From: JBCDJG01 sp038748065
GTDB lineage: Bacteria > Pseudomonadota > Gammaproteobacteria > Pseudomonadales > Halieaceae
Reading direction: 5' to 3'
Length of the DNA stretch: 47,061 bases
Assembly: GCA_038748065.1 (NCBI GenBank)
Contig: JBCDJG010000039.1
Coordinates: forward strand, 1-47,061
This document shows, piece by piece, positions 33,008 through 42,066 of this stretch. Each line of letters begins with the position of its first letter. Position 1 is the stretch's first letter. Position numbers and translations under genes: made by a program. A model generated the notes under the pieces. The model was not told the DNA's origin, ran no database searches, and was given only the letters and a program-made list of their open reading frames with translations.

Positions 33008-34132
33008 CTAGCGATTGCAGCTCGGATAGTCACCTATATTCCTGACAGTGGCCAGCTGGTACAGGTGCGCCAGCCGGTTGATCTGCGCCTTGTGATCATG
33101 CGTCTTCAGAATATTTTCGCGCCCCTTTCGCCCCATCCGGCTCATGAGATGCGGGTCATTCGCGAGTCTGCGCAATGCAGTCTCTAATGCCTTCTCATCG
33201 TCCGGTGCTACCAGCAGACCAGCTTCACCATCAGCGACCAGTTCCGCGACGCCACCAACCCGTGTTGCAACTACCGGCAATTCCATTGACTGCGCCTCGA
33301 GAACGCAGACGGGCGCAGCTTCCGCACTGCTGGAAAGTAGGAACACATCCGATTTCTGTAACAGTTTTACTACCTCCTCCTGGGAGCACTGTCCTAGCAG
33401 CGTCACATGGCGTGAAAGGCCGTAGTCCTGAATCAGCCCCTGAAGCTCGTCATGCATACGCCCGTGACCTGCTATCGAGTAATGAAAATCCACCCCGTTT
33501 TGAGCCAGCCGCTTCATGACGCGAAGTGCGAGTGCCAGGTTTTTATCAGGGTGCAAGCGCGCAACCGAGGCAATGTTGAGCACCTCGCCGCGCGTTCGGG
33601 CGGTAGCGCAGAAGCGTGCCGAATCCACAGCATTGGGCAAACAGACTACTTTACTTTGGGGACAGCCAAGCGCGCGCAAACGGGCCGTATTGTAACTACA
33701 GATACTCACGACGCTGTCGAAGGCGTCGAAGGTTCGGCCGTAGGATTGCGCTGATTGTTTCGCCTGGCGCAAATCGCGTCCATGGAACGTTACGGCGAAG
33801 TGCGTCTCAGGCAATGCGCTCTTTAGTGGTGCAAGGCGCTCCGCGACCTCCCCAAAGTGGCAGTGTATCGCTGCGTAACCCCGGCGGAGCATCCGGCCCA
33901 CCTCGAGGCTGCCTTCCAGGCAGCGAGGCAAATAGGTGAGCCTGTCTAGGAGCCGATAATCATCCAGACTCTTATGGCCATAGTCGCTGAGTTTCTCCCT
34001 GCCGAACGCATAAACATCGACCTCAAACCCCAGGTCCATAAGCCCAGTGGCGTGGTTCATGACGAAAGTCTCGGAGACCGTCGGGAACAAGCTCGCGACT
34101 ATCGCGATACGAACCGTTTCAGTTGAGTTCAC
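33008..34132 (-). CDS. GT4-family glycosyltransferase
   Basis: 374 residues; last gene of the minus-strand glycan operon. Signatures: VRIAIVASLFPTVSETFVMNHATGL (typical of exopolysaccharide GT4 enzymes), AIHCHFGEVAERLAPL, FAVTFHGRDLRQ, VVCLPNAVDSARF, VARLHPDKNLALALRVM and the donor motif EAAPVCVLE (E-x7-E) followed by ELPVVATRVGGVAELVADGEAG. The start codon is GTG and overlaps the upstream fusion gene's stop by four bases (GTGA). It is convergent with the glycosyltransferase ending at 32988. Confidence 0.88.
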   Translation of the reverse strand: MNSTETVRIAIVASLFPTVSETFVMNHATGLMDLGFEVDVYAFGREKLSDYGHKSLDDYRLLDRLTYLPRCLEGSLEVGRMLRRGYAAIHCHFGEVAERLAPLKSALPETHFAVTFHGRDLRQAKQSAQSYGRTFDAFDSVVSICSYNTARLRALGCPQSKVVCLPNAVDSARFCATARTRGEVLNIASVARLHPDKNLALALRVMKRLAQNGVDFHYSIAGHGRMHDELQGLIQDYGLSRHVTLLGQCSQEEVVKLLQKSDVFLLSSSAEAAPVCVLEAQSMELPVVATRVGGVAELVADGEAGLLVAPDDEKALETALRRLANDPHLMSRMGRKGRENILKTHDHKAQINRLAHLYQLATVRNIGDYPSCNR

Positions 34133-36219
34133 TCGTCTTCCAGGTTCATAGTCTTATGCGCGCCCAGCACCGCCAGTTGAGCTAAGGTGCCACGCCTACG
34201 TATAGTCGACAAAATAATCCGCTCATAGTGGACGATATTGCTTCTGAGGCTGAAGGCCCGGGCACTCCTGCGACCCTTCAAGGCATACATTTCACACTGC
34301 CCGGGATCAGCCGCCAACGCCTGCAACGAGGCGGCTAGAGCAAGGGCGTCATTCGAACGCACCAGCAGCCCATTGCCATGAAGCACTTCCGCTATGGAGC
34401 CCACATTGGTCGCGACGATAGGCAGGCCCATCGCCATGGCTTCCAGCAGAGCCGTCGGCAAACCCTCGGTCAACGAAACGATGGTAAATACATCAAAGGC
34501 GCTCATCACGCGCGCCACTTCATCGGGCTCACCCTGAAGCACCACACGATCATTTAGCTGCAACGCCGCGATCTTGTTTTCCAGCGCTGCCTTTTCTCCC
34601 TCATCAGGGCCCGCAATGAACAGCTTGATCGCCCTGCCCGCTATCTCGGCAGGAAGACTAGCCAGCGCATCCAACAGCAGACCCACGTTCTTTTCCGGCG
34701 AAAGCCGGCCAACAAAGCCCACCACAAAATCACCCGCTGAGAAACCCAGCCGCGCCCGCTCGGTGCTGGCGCAGAAACGCTCAGGAGAAAAGGCTTCCAG
34801 GTCTACACCGGGGTAAACACGAGTGATCCGGTCATCGGAGGTGCTGAAGTCCGAGGCGCGCGATCTGACCAAATCCTCGATCTCCCTCGATTCGGCGACG
34901 ACAACATCAAAGGCCGATTTATCGGAAATTCGATCGAGCATGTAAGGGCCATCAAGCTTTTCAATCAGCGCTGATACCTTGGATGCATTCGCGGCGTCGA
35001 CGGCTTCGGGGCAGGCAAAGGCGATTAATACGTCCACGCCATCTTGTACCACCCACTCCTTCAGCAGCCGCTGGTAGTCGGCTTTCTCACGCGCATCCTG
35101 CTCTGTCCAGCCTCTTTGCCAGGACAGCGGATCAGCCATAGATGCCAACTTCACAGGCACGCCCAGCGCCTCTATTTTTGTGGCTACCGCTCCGCCGCGG
35201 AAGGCATAAACCCGCGGTTCAAACAGCGTTTTGTCCAGCGCCTGAACCATATTGAAACACATCTGTTCCTGCCCACCCGTTGCCAGATAATCACAGCAAA
35301 ATCCTACTTTTAGGCGACTTGAGGGAAAACCGCGGGTGTGGAAATGTCGCCAGGGCTGCGGCGGCTTCCCGCGTGAGAGCGCCTGCAGGCTCTCTATCAT
35401 CTTGCCGGGATCATAGCCGACTCGATGGCGGTATGCGGCGGCCCGAACCAGCACAAAGACCGCCCAGAACGTCTGGTGATGCAAAAAGGGCGTGAGATCA
35501 CGGCTAAGCTCATAACCGCGCATAAAGGCTTGGCGATCGAGATTAGGCCACCGGTACCAGGTACGCGCCAGGTCCATATCCAATGCGCCAAGGTCAACAA
35601 GCTCGTTATCGACAACCAGGAGGCCGGCGCTGCTCTCGACCATATTTTCTGCACAGAAGTCCAGATGCACGAGGCCAGCGTCGAGGGTTTGCGGCGCATT
35701 TAACTGCGCGTGAGTTTCCAAATCTCTCACGGCCGACACACTTAACAGATTCGTATCGCGCAGAAAGCGAAGCGCATCTCGGAGGCGTTGCACGCTATCG
35801 TCGGGGGCTAGCCTGATCTCCGCGCCGCAGCGCTCGGGAACGGTCGTGGTATGTATGGAACCGAGTATCTCACCGGCGCGATAGCACAATTCCCTCGCCC
35901 CTTCCTCATTCACTGGGGCAGCATCGGGCACCCACTCCTCGAGTACCGCATGTCCTCGCGCCGCCCTGAGCGCAGGGAAGACAGCATCGTCAAGCAGGGG
36001 ATGCAGCTGTGAAATCCTGTTCACACGCTCGCTTGTATCTAGAACGCGGCCTTTCAGCGTCAGACCCCCAGTAAATGTCAGCCGATAGCTGGCGCGTAGC
36101 GACTCAAGCGAAGGCAGTCGAGTTACTGGCTCCACCGCCAGCAGCTCGGCATCCATCTCGCTAATTAGCGCGAGCAGGTCTTTGTGTATGGCCCCTGTGT
36201 CGGCTGTGCACTCAGGCAT
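34129..36219 (-). CDS. fusion of an aminoglycoside-phosphotransferase-like kinase and a GT4 glycosyltransferase
   Basis: 696 residues. The N-terminal part (about 1-290) is a small-molecule kinase of the APH/choline kinase type: GGLTLKGRVL with a possible ATP-contacting Lys57, HLDFCAEN at 185-192 (the Brenner motif H-x-D-x4-N) and VVDNELVDLG at 203-211 in place of the DFG-like metal site. The C-terminal part (about 302-690) is a GT4: GFCCDYLATGGQEQMCFNM, VYPGVDLEAFSP, FVGRLSPEKNVGLLLDAL and EGLPTALLE (E-x7-E). A plausible role is phosphorylating a glycan residue and extending it in one polypeptide. The ATG at 36219 overlaps the upstream gene's stop by 8 bases, so the longer open frame is not used. 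Confidence 0.82.
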   Translation of the reverse strand: MPECTADTGAIHKDLLALISEMDAELLAVEPVTRLPSLESLRASYRLTFTGGLTLKGRVLDTSERVNRISQLHPLLDDAVFPALRAARGHAVLEEWVPDAAPVNEEGARELCYRAGEILGSIHTTTVPERCGAEIRLAPDDSVQRLRDALRFLRDTNLLSVSAVRDLETHAQLNAPQTLDAGLVHLDFCAENMVESSAGLLVVDNELVDLGALDMDLARTWYRWPNLDRQAFMRGYELSRDLTPFLHHQTFWAVFVLVRAAAYRHRVGYDPGKMIESLQALSRGKPPQPWRHFHTRGFPSSRLKVGFCCDYLATGGQEQMCFNMVQALDKTLFEPRVYAFRGGAVATKIEALGVPVKLASMADPLSWQRGWTEQDAREKADYQRLLKEWVVQDGVDVLIAFACPEAVDAANASKVSALIEKLDGPYMLDRISDKSAFDVVVAESREIEDLVRSRASDFSTSDDRITRVYPGVDLEAFSPERFCASTERARLGFSAGDFVVGFVGRLSPEKNVGLLLDALASLPAEIAGRAIKLFIAGPDEGEKAALENKIAALQLNDRVVLQGEPDEVARVMSAFDVFTIVSLTEGLPTALLEAMAMGLPIVATNVGSIAEVLHGNGLLVRSNDALALAASLQALAADPGQCEMYALKGRRSARAFSLRSNIVHYERIILSTIRRRGTLAQLAVLGAHKTMNLEDE

Positions 36220-37027
36220 CAGAACTGGAGCCCGTGTCCTTGGCGCTAATCGACGCCATGGCAACATGCGTAGGCACGCCATACCAGCGCCGTTTGATCT
36301 CGATAAGTTGTTCAACCTCGTCGCTGGCGACCCCATGCTTGGCAAATATCTTTCTGAGGTCGGCTATTTGTAAATCAGGGTCGCGAAGCGTGAGCCTCGT
36401 CCCATCATGATCATGAACGCAATACTGTGGCTCCGGCACCATTGCGACAGAGGCGCCCCGCTCCAGCATCGTCCATGGCAGGTCATAGTCATCCGCACCG
36501 GTCAAGCCGATACCCGGGTCTACGCCGCCCACCTCCAGCAGAGCGGAGCGCTTGAACAAGAAAAAATGCGTCAGATAATTTGCCTTCTGCTCCAGCGTTT
36601 GCAATTGCTCAAACGCCTCGATGCTGAGTCGCCTCTCCCAAAACTGCTGTTGACCGTCCGCAGAGTAGCCGCAGTGCCCGGTACAGACGATATCAGCCGA
36701 GTGCGCCAAGCAGTATTCGACAGCGGTCTCCAGCAGCCAGTCATCACTGAGCAGAAATCCGACCCGCTCTGTCTCAGCTAGGGCTATACCCTGATTGAGC
36801 GACTGGGCAAAGCCACTACCGGCGATGCCCTCCTGCACCCGCAAATTCGGATAAAGTCGAGCCAGACCCGTCAGTACATCGAGGTTGTCGGATGGGGTGT
36901 CTTGCGAGGTGATCACAATGACCTGGCTTGGAACCGTTTGTGTGACCGCAGATTGGACGCACTGTTCGAGGTAGCAACTCACCTGAGTCTTCAGTGGAAT
37001 AACAATGGCCGCCGCGAAGTCAGTCAT
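36212..37027 (-). CDS. GT2-family glycosyltransferase
   Basis: 271 residues with a GT-A start FAAAIVIPLKTQVSCYLEQCVQSAVTQT and a metal/nucleotide motif FLLSDDWLLE. Mid-protein FLFKRSALLEVGGVDPGIGLTGADDYDLPWTML is the acceptor-side segment with the ED/DD pair usual in this family. It is an inverting transferase, acting in the cytoplasm or at the membrane face. It overlaps both neighbours, four bases at its start (ATGA) and eight at its end, so it is part of a coupled operon. Confidence 0.85.
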   Translation of the reverse strand: MTDFAAAIVIPLKTQVSCYLEQCVQSAVTQTVPSQVIVITSQDTPSDNLDVLTGLARLYPNLRVQEGIAGSGFAQSLNQGIALAETERVGFLLSDDWLLETAVEYCLAHSADIVCTGHCGYSADGQQQFWERRLSIEAFEQLQTLEQKANYLTHFFLFKRSALLEVGGVDPGIGLTGADDYDLPWTMLERGASVAMVPEPQYCVHDHDGTRLTLRDPDLQIADLRKIFAKHGVASDEVEQLIEIKRRWYGVPTHVAMASISAKDTGSSSDA

Positions 37028-37938
37028 AGCTTTATGCCCCGGATCAGCGTATGCCAGGCGAACGCTGCCTGCTTGCCCATATCGAACAGCGCGTTGTAGA
37101 AACTATCTCGGCGACGCTGCCCTTCGCCACCCTCCGTGAAGAGCGCTGGCAGAAGAGCGCAAGCAGCCAGCAGGGCATCGGCGTAAGGCTGCAGCTTACG
37201 CGCTCGCTCGACGGGCGACACACCCAGTCGTTCACTATAGCCAGCCCAGACGTATGCTGACCCGGTGCCGTGCTCCCAGCCCTTGCTAATCAAGCCGAAG
37301 AGGCTGTTCACGTTCTCGTGCTCAACGACAGCCGCCGCGCAGAAGCTGAAGCTAGCCTGGTGCTCAAAAAAGCCGCGAAAAGAAATCTCACTGTCCTGGC
37401 CGAGCAAGTATCGCAAATCAAATAGCCCCACGGTTTCCAAATCGCGGCGCCGCGCCAGGATGTTAGCGGTGATAATCGCAGGCGGCTTGAACGTCTCTAT
37501 GGCTGCCCTCTGGTCGAACTTCACCTGGACGAACCGGGCAATACTGTTTGCGGGTTCTCGGGCGAGAATGGGTCCGCCAACAAATGTGATCCCCTCGGGC
37601 TCAGACCAGTGCTCGGCCATGGCCGAAAGCCAGTCTGCCCGGGGCACGCAATCGGCGTCGGTGAAGGCCAATAAGTCAAACTGTGACTCGGCGATACCCT
37701 TATTTCGCGCGGCAGATGAGCCCTGCACCGGCTCTTCAAGTACCTTCACACGACTACCATAGCTCGCTGCGATAACGGGTCCTTCATCTGTAGAGTTGTT
37801 ATCTACCAACAGGATTTCATAGTCCCCCGAATAGTCCTGCGTCAGCAAGGCTTCGATCAGTTGCCGCAGGGTTTTAGCCGCCTGGTAGAACGGCACAATA
37901 ACGCTGATAGGGGGCATTTGCTGGTGAAGCTCAGCCAT
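37024..37938 (-). CDS. GT2-family glycosyltransferase
   Basis: 304 residues. Family signatures are PPISVIVPFYQAAKTLRQLIEALL, YEILLVDNNSTDEG and LLAFTDADCVPRADWL (the DxD metal site), then VGLFDLRYLLGQDSEISFRGF with the catalytic-side acidic residues. The ATG at 37938 overlaps the stop of the ABC exporter gene by eight bases; the frame is open to 38028 but the extra residues have no family similarity. A second ATG at 37917 is also possible. Donor and acceptor unknown. Confidence 0.85.
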   Translation of the reverse strand: MAELHQQMPPISVIVPFYQAAKTLRQLIEALLTQDYSGDYEILLVDNNSTDEGPVIAASYGSRVKVLEEPVQGSSAARNKGIAESQFDLLAFTDADCVPRADWLSAMAEHWSEPEGITFVGGPILAREPANSIARFVQVKFDQRAAIETFKPPAIITANILARRRDLETVGLFDLRYLLGQDSEISFRGFFEHQASFSFCAAAVVEHENVNSLFGLISKGWEHGTGSAYVWAGYSERLGVSPVERARKLQPYADALLAACALLPALFTEGGEGQRRRDSFYNALFDMGKQAAFAWHTLIRGIKL

Positions 37939-39742
37939 CGAACTGCATCCTGAAGGTATAGTATTTATAGAGCTCTGCGTAATAGCCGCCCATTTCGAGC
38001 AACTCCTGGTGACTGCCCTGTTCGACAATTCGGCCCTTGCTCATGACGAAAATCCTGTCGGCCATGGTGACAGTTGAGAAGCGGTGGGAGATTAGAATAG
38101 TCGTGCGGTCTTTTGCCAGCCTACCGAGCTGCCTGTAAAGCTCAAACTCACTGCGAACATCCACGCTGGCGGTCGGTTCATCCAGTATCAGCAGCGGCGC
38201 ATCGCTGGCGAAGGCTCTGGCGATAGCGATACGCTGCCACATGCCACCTGAGGGCTCATAGTTGCCGAATTTTCGACCCAGCAGCGTGTCATAGCCTTCT
38301 GGCATAGCTCGAATTCGCTCATCCAGATTTACCCGCTGTGCCAGTTCTTCCACAGCCGCCCGATCATGCTCAAGTCGCTGCCAGTCACCATAGGCTATAT
38401 TCTCCGAGACCGTCGCCGCGTAACGACCGAACTCCTGGAATACAAAGGACACCTGCCTGTAGAGGTCGGCATTTACCACGTCGCGAAGCTCCTGGCCGGA
38501 TAGCCTGATACTGCCTTCATACTCTGGGTAAAAACCCGCAATGAGTTTAACCAGTGTGGATTTACCGCAGCCGTTGTCCCCGACGATAGCGGCCGTCTCA
38601 CCCGGCTTAATCGACAGGTTGAGATTCTCAAGAACGAGGCTGTCCGTTCCCGGGTAGCGAAAGTTCAGACCACTGATCTCTATGCCGCCATCGAACTTCT
38701 CCAAGGTGTTCAGGGGGGCTTCGGCACCGCGTGGCACGCGCTCCATAAAGGTCCGCAGAAACTTTACATAGCCCAGTTGCTCCACACAGGTGCTGACATC
38801 CTGCGTAAACTGCTCCATTGTCTTTCGCATACGGATCATAGCGGCCGCAAAAACGATGAGGTCACCCATCGTAGCCTCTTGGCGAAGGGTTGCCTCGAGC
38901 ACGATGTGGAACACGTAGAAAAGAGCAGCCAGCGATAGCACGGCGAATAGCGTGCTCCCGGCAAAATCAAGGTTTTCCTTGCTGCGCTGACCGAGACGAA
39001 TACCAGACACACCCCGGCGGAAGCGAGCGATGATATGGGGGCCGATGCCGAGCAGTCTCACCTCAGCGGAGTTCAATCGATCGGACAACAAACCCACATA
39101 GTAGTCGACCCGGAGTCGGCTCTCCGAGTGCGCAAGCGTATGGGAGACCTTGTGCTGGGAGAGCTTCAGCTGGAAGATCATGTAAGGAATAAACAAAGGC
39201 GCCACCAGCACAATCACCAGCGGCTCAATCAGCACCAGGATAATTGCAAGGGTCAGGCCCTGTACCGTGCTACAAACAACCCCCGCTGCTCTTTCAACCA
39301 ATTCCACGAGCCGGTTAGATATCTGGCCCTGCAGGCGAGAAATCTCCTGCTGATTCTGGCTGAGATCGAAGTAAGCCACATCGAGCTGGTTCGCCTGCTT
39401 CAGCACACCCGTTGTGATTTCAAGGTCCGCTCTCGCAGCGAGGCTGGAGGCCACCTTTTTACGCAGCAGAGCCACGAGCGCCTCGACCACGGCCACCAGA
39501 GCAACGAGGTTGAACCACGGCATCATATCCGCAAGCGCCACAGGGCCCTGCGCCGATAACACCATGTGCGTATCAACCAGGCCGCGTATGGCCACAAACA
39601 GCAGCAGCGGCGCCAGGCCCGACAGCACACCCAGCACGAAAAGTATGCGTGTGTACCAGGGCGCGATACCGATCATCTGTCGTGTTGACCACGCGAGGAG
39701 TTCGAGGTGCTCCCTGATGGATTGCTTTATCTGATCTACCAT
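37931..39742 (-). CDS. ABC exporter, fused membrane and ATPase domains
   Basis: 603 residues of the type IV (MsbA-like) exporter half-transporter: about six membrane helices in the first 320 residues, then an ATPase domain with Walker A GDNGCGKST, a variant signature PSGGMWQRIAIARAF in place of LSGGQ, Walker B LLILDEPTASVD and the switch His in ILISHRFSTV. It would act as a homodimer, exporting a lipid-linked sugar, peptide or other conjugate made by the operon. It sits between the kinase/nucleotidyltransferase pair and the glycosyltransferases and is the only exporter in the cluster. Confidence 0.9.
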   Translation of the reverse strand: MVDQIKQSIREHLELLAWSTRQMIGIAPWYTRILFVLGVLSGLAPLLLFVAIRGLVDTHMVLSAQGPVALADMMPWFNLVALVAVVEALVALLRKKVASSLAARADLEITTGVLKQANQLDVAYFDLSQNQQEISRLQGQISNRLVELVERAAGVVCSTVQGLTLAIILVLIEPLVIVLVAPLFIPYMIFQLKLSQHKVSHTLAHSESRLRVDYYVGLLSDRLNSAEVRLLGIGPHIIARFRRGVSGIRLGQRSKENLDFAGSTLFAVLSLAALFYVFHIVLEATLRQEATMGDLIVFAAAMIRMRKTMEQFTQDVSTCVEQLGYVKFLRTFMERVPRGAEAPLNTLEKFDGGIEISGLNFRYPGTDSLVLENLNLSIKPGETAAIVGDNGCGKSTLVKLIAGFYPEYEGSIRLSGQELRDVVNADLYRQVSFVFQEFGRYAATVSENIAYGDWQRLEHDRAAVEELAQRVNLDERIRAMPEGYDTLLGRKFGNYEPSGGMWQRIAIARAFASDAPLLILDEPTASVDVRSEFELYRQLGRLAKDRTTILISHRFSTVTMADRIFVMSKGRIVEQGSHQELLEMGGYYAELYKYYTFRMQFDG

Positions 39743-39773
39743 TGGGCCCGATCTTATGTGAAGACGTCCTCGC

Positions 39774-40847
39774 CTAAATCTTACGGCCCATGGCGTAGCG
39801 AAGGGGAACGGTCAGCGTCCACCACAGTAGATATACTCCGGCGCGAGAAGGCGATAAAGCGGCAAGCCAGCGGCGATTTTCCGGACTTTGCCGGGGGTTG
39901 TACAGCATGCGCTGCACTTTATTTCTGTCCGCGAGATCCTCGAGCGGCGATGCATCTTCCAGTTGTTGGTTCAGCCTGGGTGCGATGGCCTGCATATCCA
40001 GGGCCAGCACCAAAAACCCCAGCACGTGCAGGCAAAGCTTGTCGAGGCCTTCCGCGCGGCGGCGCGCGAGGAAGGCGGGCCAATCCATGTGCGCATCGAG
40101 GGCCAGGACCAGCAGTTTGAGGTCGAGCAGCAGTTTCAGCTTGAGCTTGCCGCCTTCGATATCGTGCGCAACAGCCAAAAGCAAGAACAGCAGTTCGTGA
40201 TCGCTTGAGAGCACCTGTAGTTCAGCGTCCTCGAGCTTATACGCCTCACTCGAGGCCCACACATCGCTGTAGTCAATGCGATAGCCGGGACGGGCCCGAA
40301 AACTATGATGCAGATCCAGGTCGGGCCCACGCGCCGTTTTCAAGGTCACGCCATGCGTCAGCGAACGCAGCAGCCGACCACGCGGCACATATCCAGGCAT
40401 TGTCGCATAGCCGGCCGACTGCAGATGCCCGAGTGCTTGCCACCGCTGTTCGGCAGGAACCAACAGGTCGATATCCCACAAAAAGCGCTTCTCGAGGCTT
40501 TGCCAATAGCGCTTGGCGTAGTAGCAGCCCTTGAGAGTGATCACCGGAATGCCCTGGGACCGGAGCAGATCGTTGAGCTCAATTGTTGTCTGCAATGCGC
40601 GCTGGTTATATGCGCGCTGGAACTCAGCATGCTGCGCAAGCTCAACGCGCAGATGCTCTGGCAGCGCGCTTTGCAGCGACTGGTTCTGAACAGCGAGACC
40701 CACGGAGCCGAGTAGTGCGTGTTCTCGAAGAAAAGCGAGGTATTGCTGTGCATGGTCTGCAGGCAAAGCAGCCAGCGTGCTGGCACTGGCACTGTGGCCA
40801 TCGAGCAGTGCAAGGGTCAGCGATTGCATTTCAAGCGGCTGAATCAT
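39774..40847 (-). CDS. nucleotidyltransferase family protein (NTP_transf_5-like)
   Basis: About 357 residues. The core GIPVITLKGCYYAKRYWQS…RFLWDIDLLVP is the defining segment of this family, with DIDLLV as the metal-binding acidic pair, and DLDLHHSFRA follows. Such proteins occur next to HPr-kinase-like genes in exopolysaccharide and in some peptide-modification clusters, and a relative in a lasso-peptide cluster is reported to add hexoses to a phosphate group. ATGs at 40889, 40847 and 40829 are possible; 40847 overlaps the upstream kinase gene by 17 bases, fitting the coupled style of the operon. None has a strong ribosome-binding site. Confidence 0.8.
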   Translation of the reverse strand: MIQPLEMQSLTLALLDGHSASASTLAALPADHAQQYLAFLREHALLGSVGLAVQNQSLQSALPEHLRVELAQHAEFQRAYNQRALQTTIELNDLLRSQGIPVITLKGCYYAKRYWQSLEKRFLWDIDLLVPAEQRWQALGHLQSAGYATMPGYVPRGRLLRSLTHGVTLKTARGPDLDLHHSFRARPGYRIDYSDVWASSEAYKLEDAELQVLSSDHELLFLLLAVAHDIEGGKLKLKLLLDLKLLVLALDAHMDWPAFLARRRAEGLDKLCLHVLGFLVLALDMQAIAPRLNQQLEDASPLEDLADRNKVQRMLYNPRQSPENRRWLAALSPSRAGVYLLWWTLTVPLRYAMGRKI

Positions 40848-42018
40848 GCTGCCACAGGAAGCGTAGTTTTTCGGTGTCATTAATGGCACCAGTGCCCAAT
40901 GTCACCTCAAAGGACTCACACCGCTCCACAACCTCAGCCCGCAGTCCTTCCCCGTGCTGGTGACTCAAGGGTGATTGCCCTTGCGGCGTAAAAATTGTCC
41001 TGGAAAGCGCGAAGGTATTATCCAGCAGCCGACGACGCGCAGTATCAGTGCCCAGCGGCTTCAAAGCGATGCCGGTGGCGCCGACGTCAACCCGGGGAAA
41101 CAGCAGGTACCGCAGCCGACTACCCGCAAGCTGGCGGCGGCCCAAAAGTTCACAGAACTGTGCCGGACTCAGGGACAGTCTTCCGGGAGTGCCTGATTCA
41201 AGCTTGTGCGACGCTATGGCCTGCACTTCCGAAAGCGTGTCCCTGGCGAACCATCTCCCGCGCGCCGCCAGGGAAAGCTCTGGCAAGAGTTCGGTCGTGC
41301 GGGGTCTGACCGACACGACGGTCGGCATACCCGATACCCTCAATTCGCCATCACCAGACAGGGCAATGAGACTTCTATCATTGGCTATGTAGTCAAAACC
41401 ATGGCGCAGCAGCTGGCCAAGCAGGGTGGTTTTGCCGGCTCGCCTGCTGCCGCAAATCAGGACAGCGCCCGCCTTGCCAGAGGCCGCAGCGGCATGCTGA
41501 TGGAGCACTTCGCCCCGCCGTAGCCGCTGACTGACATGCTCTCGAACGATGCGCAGTAGACCGACGCGCACACTGGGCCGCCAAGTCGCTGCGATCACGC
41601 TTACCGCATTACAATCCGGGTTGAAACGGTAGATGCACTCCAGCTCGGCATCATAAACCAGACCGGGCGCACCACCCGACAGGAGGCCAGAATACTCGGC
41701 TGCGCGACCGTCCATCGAAAACACGGCAAGCGGGGCCCGCGACCCTGCTTCTACTTCAGCCAGCAGCGCTTCAAAGCAGTGGGCGTCGAACCGGCAGTCA
41801 ATGGCAAGGTCGTGGCCTGACGACGCTTCCATCACAAAAGCGGGAGCGAGGTTTTCAGTCAGCCACTCGAGGTCCGTCGCCCGGTCGGTGCTAACGGAGT
41901 AGCTTAGCTCTTCGTATGAAAACTGTAATGCTGTCAACAGATACCTGTCCTCCCGACACGGCGGTCTATCATATACTGTGGGCCGCAACATTGTGATCAC
42001 GCGATCAGCGCTGTCCAT
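40831..42018 (-). CDS. HPr kinase-like protein (HprK-related P-loop kinase)
   Basis: 395 residues. The C-terminal half has an HprK-type P-loop ICGSRRAGKTTLLGQLL (G-x4-G-K-T) followed by FDYIANDRSLIAL, the acidic segment that follows the P-loop in HprK/PEPCK-fold kinases, and SGMPTVVSVRP. The N-terminal half (about 1-170) has no recognised domain. In the family these proteins phosphorylate a Ser of HPr or, in modification clusters, of other targets. First gene of the seven-gene minus-strand operon. The start could be 42018 or 41991; neither has a clear ribosome-binding site. No HPr or PqqD-like partner is encoded nearby. Confidence 0.78.
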   Translation of the reverse strand: MDSADRVITMLRPTVYDRPPCREDRYLLTALQFSYEELSYSVSTDRATDLEWLTENLAPAFVMEASSGHDLAIDCRFDAHCFEALLAEVEAGSRAPLAVFSMDGRAAEYSGLLSGGAPGLVYDAELECIYRFNPDCNAVSVIAATWRPSVRVGLLRIVREHVSQRLRRGEVLHQHAAAASGKAGAVLICGSRRAGKTTLLGQLLRHGFDYIANDRSLIALSGDGELRVSGMPTVVSVRPRTTELLPELSLAARGRWFARDTLSEVQAIASHKLESGTPGRLSLSPAQFCELLGRRQLAGSRLRYLLFPRVDVGATGIALKPLGTDTARRRLLDNTFALSRTIFTPQGQSPLSHQHGEGLRAEVVERCESFEVTLGTGAINDTEKLRFLWQHDSAA

Positions 42019-42066
42019 GGGAACAGCCCAGAGAGCGCACTGCCGCGCGTCGACAACGAGGACACT

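Noticed and set aside
36219..36345. Longer N-terminus for the kinase-GT fusion
   Set aside because: The extra residues overlap the conserved end of the upstream GT2 gene in another frame and have no kinase-like pattern.
33008..42018. Lasso-peptide or other RiPP gene cluster
   Set aside because: HprK-like, nucleotidyltransferase and ABC genes are present, but there is no precursor peptide, leader-binding protein, protease or cyclase, and the other genes are glycosyltransferases.
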